Source: Mycobacterium kiyosense
GTDB lineage: Bacteria > Actinomycetota > Actinomycetes > Mycobacteriales > Mycobacteriaceae
Assembly (NCBI GenBank): GCA_021654635.1
Contig: AP025179.1
Location: forward strand, 4,712,001 to 4,776,000
Reading direction: 5' to 3'
Length of the DNA: 64,000 bases
Part shown: piece after piece, positions 55,088 through 61,758 of the stretch
Position numbering within the stretch: the first letter of the stretch is position 1
How the letters are laid out: each line of letters starts with the position of its first letter
Notes under the pieces: generated by a model
Database searches by the model: none
Seen by the model: the letters and a program-made list of their open reading frames with translations, nothing else
What the model was told of the DNA's origin: nothing
Translations under genes and position numbers: made by a program

Positions 55088-55687
55088 CTCACCAGGTAGA
55101 ACAGCGCAAAGAGGACGACCCACAGCAGATCGACCATGTGCCAGAAGATCCCGCCGGTCTCACACAGTCGCGCCTGCTTATCTGCGAACTCCGGCCGCCG
55201 GACAACGACGATCAACCGGCTCAAGATCGCCATCCCGATCAGCACATGCAACAGGTGGATACCGGTGAACATGAAGTAGTACGAGAAGAATTCCCCCGCT
55301 GCCCACACCTTTGTGGGCAGCGAACAGCTGGGTCCATTCGACAGCCTTGACGACGACGAAGCCGGCTCCGCACGCCAACGCACCCGCGAACAGCCGCCAC
55401 GTGTCGGCCCGCCGTCCGGCGAGGACCCGCTGGACCGCCAGCACCACCAACAGCGAACTCGACAGCAGCAGAACGGTATTGATGGTCCCCAGCGCGACGT
55501 GCAACTGCGTGTGGTCGCGCGCGAAGATCTCCCGATTCTTGCCGCGGGAGAACATGAAGGTGGCGAAGAACAAGGCGAACACCGTCATGTCGCCCAGGAC
55601 GAAGACCCAGATTCCTTCTTCGCCAGGGATTTTCCGCGAGGAATCGGCGGCTGCCTGGTGCACCCGCGATTGCTTGATCAAGGTCAT
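55084..55687 (-). CDS. Cytochrome-c-oxidase subunit III/NorE-like membrane protein, frame-broken
   Basis: About 200 residues after removing one G from a five-G run near 55296-55300. Five helices: WVFVLGDMTVFALFFATFMF first, then NTVLLLSSSLLVVLAVQ, LACGAGFVVVKAVEWTQLF, and after the break FFSYYFMFTGIHLLHVLIGM and WHMVDLLWVVLFALFY. This is the NorE branch of the COX3 family. It overlaps the 6TM-B gene upstream (ATGA) and the COX4-like gene downstream (GTGA). NorE helps nitric oxide reductase activity; here, with no reductase, it may support the AveC-like protein. Confidence 0.75.
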
Positions 55688-56421
55688 CGCTGCAACTGGC
55701 TCCGTCGTAACTCATCCCCGGATGCCACCGGTTCGATCGGCTCGTCCTCGGAGACACCGACAGTCGCCCACAGCTGCCACGCCATGGTCAGGAACCAGAC
55801 TCCGAAGAAAACCGCCACCAGCCAGAACGCCAGCAGACCGTTCCACGCGAACACACCGTTCTTGAACAACACCACCAAACCACCTGCGGCGAAAAGGAAC
55901 CCACACCATACGTTGAAGTAGCCCAGCCAGCGGGGCCAAATCTGGTGCTTGGCACCGAAGATGGCAAATCCGATGGCCAAGCACTGGATGGTGGCGGCCG
56001 GCCAGTTCATGACGAAAGGCAGCCAGCCGAGGTCGTTGAGCGCCTGGGTGATCTGCGGATCACGCTCGGGACGGTAGGACGCCGCGGCGAAGAAGAAGAC
56101 GGGCATGATGATCGCCATCACGGCCAGCCCGACCCCGACGAGCTCGGTATAGGCAAGCGCGGAGTATCGGCTACCCTCCATCTGCCTGATCCGCACCGCG
56201 ACGAGCGCACCGAACGGCGCCTGTAGGCCCGAACCGGTCAACATCAAGACAAGCCCCAGCCGTTTGAGACCGGTGTTGGTCGACCAGAATTGAGCTATCT
56301 GATTGGCGTCCCGCATCGGTGATATCGGCGGCAGCAGACCGATCATGAGCATCGCCGGGAACAGGCACAGCACGAACGCCGCGCCGCAGATCGCCATCGT
56401 CTTCTGCATGCCTGGTGTCAT
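55684..56421 (-). CDS. Six-helix membrane protein, paralog 6TM-B
   Basis: 245 residues of the same unknown family as 12048-12764. Family landmarks: LLPPISP after the first helix, SYRPERDPQITQALNDLGWL in the middle, WPRWLGYFNVW and FKNGVFAWNGLLAFW near the end. The acidic C-terminus (EDEPIEPVASGDEL) is specific to this copy. It lies in the AveC-2 operon and overlaps the COX3-like gene by four bases. A CTAGGTGCAATT element (56441-56452) and a 20-bp-arm hairpin (56476-56516) lie in front of it, so it may be under separate control from AveC-2. Confidence 0.75.
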   Translation of the reverse strand: MTPGMQKTMAICGAAFVLCLFPAMLMIGLLPPISPMRDANQIAQFWSTNTGLKRLGLVLMLTGSGLQAPFGALVAVRIRQMEGSRYSALAYTELVGVGLAVMAIIMPVFFFAAASYRPERDPQITQALNDLGWLPFVMNWPAATIQCLAIGFAIFGAKHQIWPRWLGYFNVWCGFLFAAGGLVVLFKNGVFAWNGLLAFWLVAVFFGVWFLTMAWQLWATVGVSEDEPIEPVASGDELRRSQLQR

Positions 56422-56440
56422 GACAGGACTCCCTTATTGC

Positions 56441-56452
56441 CTAGGTGCAATT
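56441..56452. promoter_or_regulatory. CTAGGTNCAATT element, copy 1
   Basis: CTAGGTGCAATT lies 20 bases upstream of the 6TM-B start. Eleven of its twelve bases recur as CTAGGTTCAATT at 60123-60134 in front of fprB. It could be part of a shared promoter or operator. Confidence 0.3.
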
Positions 56453-56475
56453 CGGCTCAGCGCCAATGGAACTCG

Positions 56476-56516
56476 CGTGGTGGGTCGTCCAGGGCTGCCC
56501 TGGACGACCCACCACG
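56476..56516. terminator. Long perfect hairpin inside the AveC-2 operon
   Basis: CGTGGTGGGTCGTCCAGGGC (56476-56495), one T, then its exact reverse complement (56497-56516): 20 paired bases with essentially no loop. It lies nine bases after the AveC-2 stop in the direction of transcription and 55 bases before 6TM-B. There is no T-tract. It is probably an intrinsic terminator or an mRNA processing/stability element that lowers expression of the downstream genes. Confidence 0.65.
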
Positions 56517-56524
56517 GAGATGCG

Positions 56525-57571
56525 TCAGACCGAGGCTTCGTGCCGACTCGGTTTCGCGGCCGCGCCGTTGGCGAACACCACCGTCGGGCCGACGATCAGC
56601 GCCTGCGTCGGGTCCTCGGGATCGGTCGCGATTCCGTCGCCGGGCTGCACGCCGCCTTCTTCGCACATCTTCTGCCACATGTGCATCCGCGTCGAGCGCT
56701 TCGGCGTCAGCTTTCCGTAGGCAAAGATCCGCCACAGCGTCCAGTTCGGCGCCGGCAGAGACTGCGGACGCCCAACAAGCTTGTGCAGGACGAACATCCA
56801 GCCCACCATCATCGCCATCATGATCGTGGTGGCGACCCAGCGCGCCGCGACCGGCAGCGTCGAGTTGTGCGCGAGCAGGTGGATCCAGCCGATCCCGAAG
56901 TAGTTCATCATCATCCCGGTCGGTGCGATGAGCAACAGCCACAGCTTGTGCGCACCCTTCAGGCGCGGCACCGCGAAGGCCAGCATCGCGCCAATGGTGA
57001 CGAACGAACCGCCATTGATGAAGCCCCACCAGTACGGGAAGCCGAGGAACTTGTAGGGCTGCACACCGTAGTACTCGTAGGTCCGCAAATTGATGCCGAT
57101 GGTCTCCATCAGCGCGTCCGTGGCGATGCCCAGCCCCAACAACATATAGAAGTGCCGGACGTGCGCTCCGTTGCGGATGACGAAGTAGCAGAAATAGGCC
57201 TCTAGACCCAGGAACGCCACGTAGCACAACGGGATCAGCGCCGGAACGGTGATGCCGAAGTTGGTGAAGGCGGGGACCAGGTTCTTGGCCCAGTGCAAGT
57301 GGCCCAGCATGTCGAGCATCGGCTCGACCTGGCTGCAGATGAATCCGCTCGCGATGACCAGCAGCGGAATGTAGTTCCTGCTCCGCATGGCAGCTCTGAT
57401 CGCCCATGGCAGCGCGAAGATGACCGCAGCGGCGCCGGCGACGAAGAAGAAGGTGATCTGGGCGGGAGCGCTGGCGATGAAGTCCCCAGGGCTCGGTTTG
57501 ATGTTGGGTGGCCAACCCTCCTCGCCGACTAGCGGCCACCAACTGCTACTCATCAAATTCATCGAACTCAT
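56525..57571 (-). CDS. AveC-family (spirocyclase-like) integral membrane protein, AveC-2
   Basis: About 348 residues with seven or so helices: FFFVAGAAAVIFALPWAI, YIPLLVIASGFICSQVEPML, VPALIPLCYVAFLGLEAYFC and others. GLGIATDALMETIGINLRTYEYYG corresponds to the WGFDVLLEGV...WEYPG helix of AveC-1, so the two are distant paralogs. Acidic and His residues within helices (SQVEPML, HLLAHN) could hold a metal. It is the first gene of the operon with 6TM-B, COX3-like, COX4-like and AttH-like proteins. ATG 57571 is preferred (GAAAGG upstream); 57562 and 57553 are in frame too. Confidence 0.68.
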   Translation of the reverse strand: MSSMNLMSSSWWPLVGEEGWPPNIKPSPGDFIASAPAQITFFFVAGAAAVIFALPWAIRAAMRSRNYIPLLVIASGFICSQVEPMLDMLGHLHWAKNLVPAFTNFGITVPALIPLCYVAFLGLEAYFCYFVIRNGAHVRHFYMLLGLGIATDALMETIGINLRTYEYYGVQPYKFLGFPYWWGFINGGSFVTIGAMLAFAVPRLKGAHKLWLLLIAPTGMMMNYFGIGWIHLLAHNSTLPVAARWVATTIMMAMMVGWMFVLHKLVGRPQSLPAPNWTLWRIFAYGKLTPKRSTRMHMWQKMCEEGGVQPGDGIATDPEDPTQALIVGPTVVFANGAAAKPSRHEASV

Positions 57572-57679
57572 CGATATCGGACCTTTCTTGCTACCGACGA
57601 CATGCATCGCAATTCGAGTGCGGGTCATCCGCGCCAGCCGTGACGGCATCCCCCTTGCTGGTGTGGACCAGCTCACACT

Positions 57680-57730
57680 AACATGATGTTCAGACAAGGT
57701 GTATACCTAATTTGAAATCCGCTTAGATTT
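57680..57730. promoter_or_regulatory. Cluster of inverted repeats in the AveC-2/TetR gap
   Basis: Three small inverted repeats in 51 bases: AACAT-G-ATGTT (57680-57690), AGGT-GTAT-ACCT (57697-57708) and AAATC-N6-GATTT (57715-57730). They lie between the divergent AveC-2 and TetR starts and probably include the TetR operator. Confidence 0.45.
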
Positions 57731-57780
57731 GTTCCGGTGAGGCGCGGTGAGATGCAGAGATCGCGGGTAAGGTTTCGGCG

Positions 57781-58416
57781 ATGACCGAGATGACGCGGCG
57801 CGCGGTCAGTCGGCGACGAGTGGCTGATATCGACACGTCGGCGGCGGAAAGCATCTTCGCAGCGACCGCTCGGTTGTTGGCGCAGCAGTCGTTCAACGAC
57901 ATCAGCGTCGCCCAGATACTCACCGAGGCCGGAGTGTCGCGGGCGACCTTCTACTTCTACTTCGCTTCGAAGTTTTCCGTACTCAGCGTGCTGCTCGAGC
58001 GCGCCATGAACGACATCTTCGAGACCGTCCAGCCGTTCTTGGCGCGATCACCCGATGACCCCCCGGGGGCTGCCCTGCAGCGAAGTATCCGAGCCGTCAC
58101 CCAAGCCTGGCATCGTCACCGTCCGGTACTGCAGGCGGCGAACCATCACTGGCACTCCGAGCCGGAGTTGCGCAAGCTGTGGTTGGCGATCACCGAACGA
58201 TTCATCACCGCGGGAGCCGTCGAGATAGATCGCGAACGTGCCGCGGGGATCATCACCTCGCGCGTGCCGAGCAGAACCCTGGCCGCAACGTTGTTCTGGG
58301 GGACCGAACGCGTGCTTTACATCGCCGGGCTCGGCGTTGAACCGAGCCTGGTCGACGAGGAAGCCACCGTCGAAGTGCTGGTCACCATGTGGCGCGGCAC
58401 CCTCTACGCGTCCTGA
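57781..58416 (+). CDS. TetR-family regulator, EthR-like
   Basis: 211 residues. ISVAQILTEAGVSRATFYFYFASKFSVL (about 41-68) closely matches the EthR recognition region (ISRPTFYFYFPSK type). The ligand domain has AANHHWHSEPELRKLW and WRGTLY near the end, as in EthR. EthR controls a Baeyer-Villiger monooxygenase in M. tuberculosis. Here the divergent target is the AveC-2 operon. Its 3' end overlaps the converging fprB by 13 bases. It probably senses a hydrophobic small molecule. Confidence 0.83.
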   Translation: MTEMTRRAVSRRRVADIDTSAAESIFAATARLLAQQSFNDISVAQILTEAGVSRATFYFYFASKFSVLSVLLERAMNDIFETVQPFLARSPDDPPGAALQRSIRAVTQAWHRHRPVLQAANHHWHSEPELRKLWLAITERFITAGAVEIDRERAAGIITSRVPSRTLAATLFWGTERVLYIAGLGVEPSLVDEEATVEVLVTMWRGTLYAS

Positions 58417-60035
58417 CGCGCATTCGTCGATTCGGCGGTCGTGGCAACGCCGAGCATCTCGGCGAGGTCGACGAATTTTATCCGGGGCCGGCCGGCTTGC
58501 TCGCCGCGCCGACGCTCAGCCTCATCGATCGCAAGCCAACCCTGCCAGTCCACCCGTTCAACGCCCCGCTCGACCAGCAGTCCCGCCAGCGCGTCCGGCT
58601 CATCCAACTCGCGGTCCAGCAGACCCCTGTCGAAGTCCGCCCACAGGCTGGCCACGGATTCTTCGGCGCAACTCCGGTTGGTGCCAATGACGCCGCGCGA
58701 ACCGCGCTTGATCCATCCGGTGACGTACACCCCCGGGGCGGGCACCCCGTCCTCGCCGAGGACACGACCCCCGTCGTTAGGCACCACACCGACGGCCGCG
58801 TCGAAGGCGACGCCGCCGATCGGCTCGCCGCGATAGCCGACCGAGCGCAAGATCAATCGGGCGTGGATCAAGTCCGTTTCTCCGCCAGGCAGACTCACCC
58901 GCAGACCCTGCGCACGGTCGTCACCGACTATCTCCAGCGGAGAAGTGAGGAACCGGAAGACAATTCGCTTGTTCTCCGGATGTCGCGGGCGCTCATTGAA
59001 TTCGCGAGCGATCTCCAGTTTCATCGTCGTCGCCACGTCGTCGCCGGGACGCGGCTCCAAGTCGTCACTGTCGATGACGACGTCGACGCCCGGAAGTTGC
59101 CCGAGTGCGAGAAATTCGCCCACCGAGAATGCGGCGTCGCGCGGGGCGCGGCGGCCAATGATCTGCACTTCGCGAACCGCGCTGTCGGACAGGCTGTCCA
59201 GCGCGTGCTGGGCGATGTCGGTCTGCCCTAGTTGCTCGGATCCTTTGAGCAACACACGGGCCACGTCCAGCGCTACATTGCCGTTTCCGATGACCACTGC
59301 GCGCTCCGCGGACAGATCGAATGTCTGTCGGGCGTGGTCAGGGTGCCCGTTGTACCACCCGACGAAGTCGGCCGCCGGATAACTTCCAGGTAGCTGTTCG
59401 CCGCCGATGCCAAGATCCCGGCTCCGCGATGCGCCCACCGCATAGATCACCGCATGGTGGTGCGCCAGCAACTCCTCGTGGGAGATGTCCCGGCCGATCT
59501 CGACGTTGAGGTGGCAGGTTAAGGTGCGACTGGTCAATGCGGGGCCGAAGACGTCGACGACGGATTTGGTGTGCTGATGATCCGGCGCCACCCCGGCCCG
59601 CACGAGGCCGAAAGGTGTTGGCAGACGGTCGAATACCGAGATTTCCACTCCCGCGACCCGCGCTAGTGCACCGGCCGCGTAGCAACCCGAGGGACCCGCT
59701 CCCACGATGGCCACCCGCAGTGAACCGGCACCCACCGGCGCATGGGTGTCGACCGTCGACACAGCGCCGATCTCCAACGGCGTGTGCTCGAAGTATCGGG
59801 CGTTGATGTCCAAGTACCGCTGGAGATCAGGCGGCAGTTCTTCCTCGTAGTAGATGGCGTCGACCGGGCACTCTTCCGCGCATGCGCCACAGTCGATGCA
59901 TGTCGCCGGATCGATGTAGAGCATCTCGGCGCCGATGAACTCGCCGGGGCCGCCGACGGGGCGAATGCAGTCGACCGGGCACACCGGTACGCAACTGGCG
60001 TCCTTGCAACAATTTTGAGTGATGACGAAAGTCAC
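58404..60035 (-). CDS. fprB: Ferredoxin/ferredoxin-NADP+ reductase fusion, FprB
   Basis: 543 residues. The N-terminal bacterial ferredoxin has Cys9, 15, 19, 23 and 46, 49, 52, 56 (two cluster motifs). The reductase follows with GAGPSGCYAAGAL (from 112, FAD) and GNGNVALDVARVLLKG (NADP), and ends in the GTNRSCAEESV region. It moves electrons from NADPH to oxygenases or other redox partners and is the only electron-transfer protein seen in the island. GTG 60035 matches the FprB N-terminus. No P450 is present nearby, so its partner may be an AveC-like or another enzyme. A 16-bp palindrome lies 110 bases upstream. Confidence 0.9.
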   Translation of the reverse strand: MTFVITQNCCKDASCVPVCPVDCIRPVGGPGEFIGAEMLYIDPATCIDCGACAEECPVDAIYYEEELPPDLQRYLDINARYFEHTPLEIGAVSTVDTHAPVGAGSLRVAIVGAGPSGCYAAGALARVAGVEISVFDRLPTPFGLVRAGVAPDHQHTKSVVDVFGPALTSRTLTCHLNVEIGRDISHEELLAHHHAVIYAVGASRSRDLGIGGEQLPGSYPAADFVGWYNGHPDHARQTFDLSAERAVVIGNGNVALDVARVLLKGSEQLGQTDIAQHALDSLSDSAVREVQIIGRRAPRDAAFSVGEFLALGQLPGVDVVIDSDDLEPRPGDDVATTMKLEIAREFNERPRHPENKRIVFRFLTSPLEIVGDDRAQGLRVSLPGGETDLIHARLILRSVGYRGEPIGGVAFDAAVGVVPNDGGRVLGEDGVPAPGVYVTGWIKRGSRGVIGTNRSCAEESVASLWADFDRGLLDRELDEPDALAGLLVERGVERVDWQGWLAIDEAERRRGEQAGRPRIKFVDLAEMLGVATTAESTNARQDA

Positions 60036-60122
60036 TGCGCCGCAATCCTCGATAGCCGGTGCGTTGGCCGATGGGTTGCGCCCTGCTCGAAGGCGGCCGG
60101 GCCCGCGCACAGATTATTTATT

Positions 60123-60134
60123 CTAGGTTCAATT
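60123..60134. promoter_or_regulatory. CTAGGTNCAATT element, copy 2
   Basis: CTAGGTTCAATT, 88 bases upstream of fprB, differs by one base from 56441-56452. A TAGAAT -10-like hexamer on the minus strand starts in this element, with the palindrome at 60145-60160 over the expected -35. Confidence 0.3.
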
Positions 60135-60144
60135 TTCAGCCTAA

Positions 60145-60160
60145 CATAAGTCGACTTATG
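60145..60160. promoter_or_regulatory. Perfect 16-bp palindrome upstream of fprB
   Basis: CATAAGTCGACTTATG, fully symmetrical, 110 bases upstream of the fprB start and close to a plausible minus-strand promoter. Likely an operator for a dimeric repressor, perhaps the EthR-like TetR. Confidence 0.55.
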
Positions 60161-60170
60161 GTGGCTACCG

Positions 60171-60182
60171 GCCGGCGCCGGC
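60171..60182. terminator. GC palindrome after the 6TM-D gene
   Basis: GCCGGCGCCGGC, 35 bases downstream of the 6TM-D stop on the minus strand. A possible end of the operon that enters from the right edge. Confidence 0.3.
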
Positions 60183-60216
60183 GACAGCGCTGTGGGCTAC
60201 CCCCGGCGAGAGATGG

Positions 60217-60942
60217 CTAGCCCCGGGCAGTCAGCGCCGCTTCTCGAGCGGGCCGCTCCCCACGATCGTGACGTGCCGCAGCGACCACGAGATAAGCGGT
60301 GACACAGATCCAGACGAAGAAGATCGCGACGCCGATCCCCCAGACGACGATCCCGTTCCAGGCGAGCGGCCCCTCTTTGAAGAACACCACGAAGCCCGCG
60401 GGGAAGACACCTAGTACGGCGAAGAAATTCAGGTAGGCGTACCAGCGGGGATACACCGGCGACGAATTGCGGTCCTGCAGCACGATCACGCCGATGATCG
60501 CGTTCTGGATCAGCACGGTGGTCGTGGTGCCGATGAAGGTCAACCAGGCCACATCGTTGAGCGCCTGGGTGACTACCGGGTCGCGCTCCGGTCGATAGGC
60601 AACGCCCTGCCACAACATCAGCGGCAGGATGATCTCGAGCACCGTGCATGCTGCGGCTGCGAGCTGGGCGTAGACCAGGGTCCGCGGCGCCCCCTCGATG
60701 CGACGCATCTGGGCGGAGATCACCGCGTAAAACGGTGCGAGTAAACCCGTTCCGAGCATTGCGATGAACAGACCGATCCGCTTTGCGACCGTGTCGTGGG
60801 CGAACCATGCCGCGATCTGCGTCGCACTCAGCGAGGGCGCCGGCGGCCAGATGAAATGCCCCACCGCCAGCAGGCCGATGAAGAACAGCAGTGTCATCAA
60901 CGGGCCGCACCAGGCGCACACCACCTGGTTGCGGTACGTCAC
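60217..60942 (-). CDS. Six-helix membrane protein, paralog 6TM-D
   Basis: 241 residues, most like 6TM-B: VCAWCGPLMTLLFFIGLLAV, IWPPAPSLSATQIAAWF, AYRPERDPVVTQALNDVAWL, YPRWYAYLNFFAV and FFKEGPLAWNGIVVW. GTG 60942 overlaps the 6TM-C stop (GTGA), so the two paralogs are made together and may form a heteromer. No catalytic motif is obvious; conserved charged residues (R-P-E-R-D, N-D) lie at the expected helix ends. Last gene of the operon. Confidence 0.76.
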   Translation of the reverse strand: MTYRNQVVCAWCGPLMTLLFFIGLLAVGHFIWPPAPSLSATQIAAWFAHDTVAKRIGLFIAMLGTGLLAPFYAVISAQMRRIEGAPRTLVYAQLAAAACTVLEIILPLMLWQGVAYRPERDPVVTQALNDVAWLTFIGTTTTVLIQNAIIGVIVLQDRNSSPVYPRWYAYLNFFAVLGVFPAGFVVFFKEGPLAWNGIVVWGIGVAIFFVWICVTAYLVVAAARHDRGERPAREAALTARG

Positions 60943-61733
60943 AGCGGTACCCCTTTCCGCTCGCCGGCCAGCCGGGCGACCGCGGCGCGCAGCTCCTGCA
61001 CCTGGTTCGCCAAATCATCTTGGGCTGAACCGCTTTCGGGTCGCGCACCCGAGGTACCGATCGCCTTCAGCATCAAGACTGACATGGTGATCATCCAGAT
61101 CGCGAAAACGGTCAAAGGGAGATACCAGGTGAACAACCCGTTCCACGCGAACGGGCCGTCGTGGAAGAAGACCGCGATCGTCCCCGGCGTGAACAGCACC
61201 GCCACCCAGTAGTTGAGATAGCCTGCCCACCGGGGAAACACCGGGTCTGGGAGTCCGTCGCGGGTGTCGAGGAAGATCGCGGTGCCGACCGCAACGGTCT
61301 GCAGCATCGGCGTCGAGGTGATGCAGACGAACAGAAACCATGCGGTGTCGTTCATCGCGAGCAGGATCTGAGGGTCTCGGGCCCGGTAAGTCATGGACTC
61401 CCAGATGATCAGCGAAATGATGAACTCCAACACGAACAGCGCGCCGACGGCCAGATTGGTGTAAGCCAGCGCCCCGACGCGCCCGCGCATGCGCAACATC
61501 AGAACGGTGATCGCCGCGCTCCACGACGCGAGCAGCGCCGCGGCAAATACCGAGACGATCATTCCGATCCGGATCCGCACGGCATTGTCGGTGAACAGCT
61601 GCCCCAGCTGCGCACCGGTCAGTTTCGGGGACGGTGGTGGAATGAAGCCGGCGATCACCCAGAATCCGGCGAAAAAGGCCACGAGGCAGGCGATCCCGCT
61701 CCAGGCGCAAATGCGTTGAGCCGTGGTGTTCAT
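60939..61733 (-). CDS. Six-helix membrane protein, paralog 6TM-C
   Basis: 264 residues, same family: ICAWSGIACLVAFFAGFWVI, IPPPSPKLTGAQLGQLF, TYRARDPQILLAMNDTAWFL (the R-P-E-R-D motif is reduced to R-A-R-D here), FPRWAGYLNYW and FFHDGPFAWNGLFTW. It differs from the others by a C-terminal coiled-coil-like tail (QDDLANQVQELRAAVARLAG). GGAGAGG lies before ATG 61733. It starts 25 bases after the PEP4 stop, linking this membrane family to the phosphotransferase module. Confidence 0.76.
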   Translation of the reverse strand: MNTTAQRICAWSGIACLVAFFAGFWVIAGFIPPPSPKLTGAQLGQLFTDNAVRIRIGMIVSVFAAALLASWSAAITVLMLRMRGRVGALAYTNLAVGALFVLEFIISLIIWESMTYRARDPQILLAMNDTAWFLFVCITSTPMLQTVAVGTAIFLDTRDGLPDPVFPRWAGYLNYWVAVLFTPGTIAVFFHDGPFAWNGLFTWYLPLTVFAIWMITMSVLMLKAIGTSGARPESGSAQDDLANQVQELRAAVARLAGERKGVPL

Positions 61734-61758
61734 TCGGTGGCCTCTCCGTTGAGGTGTG

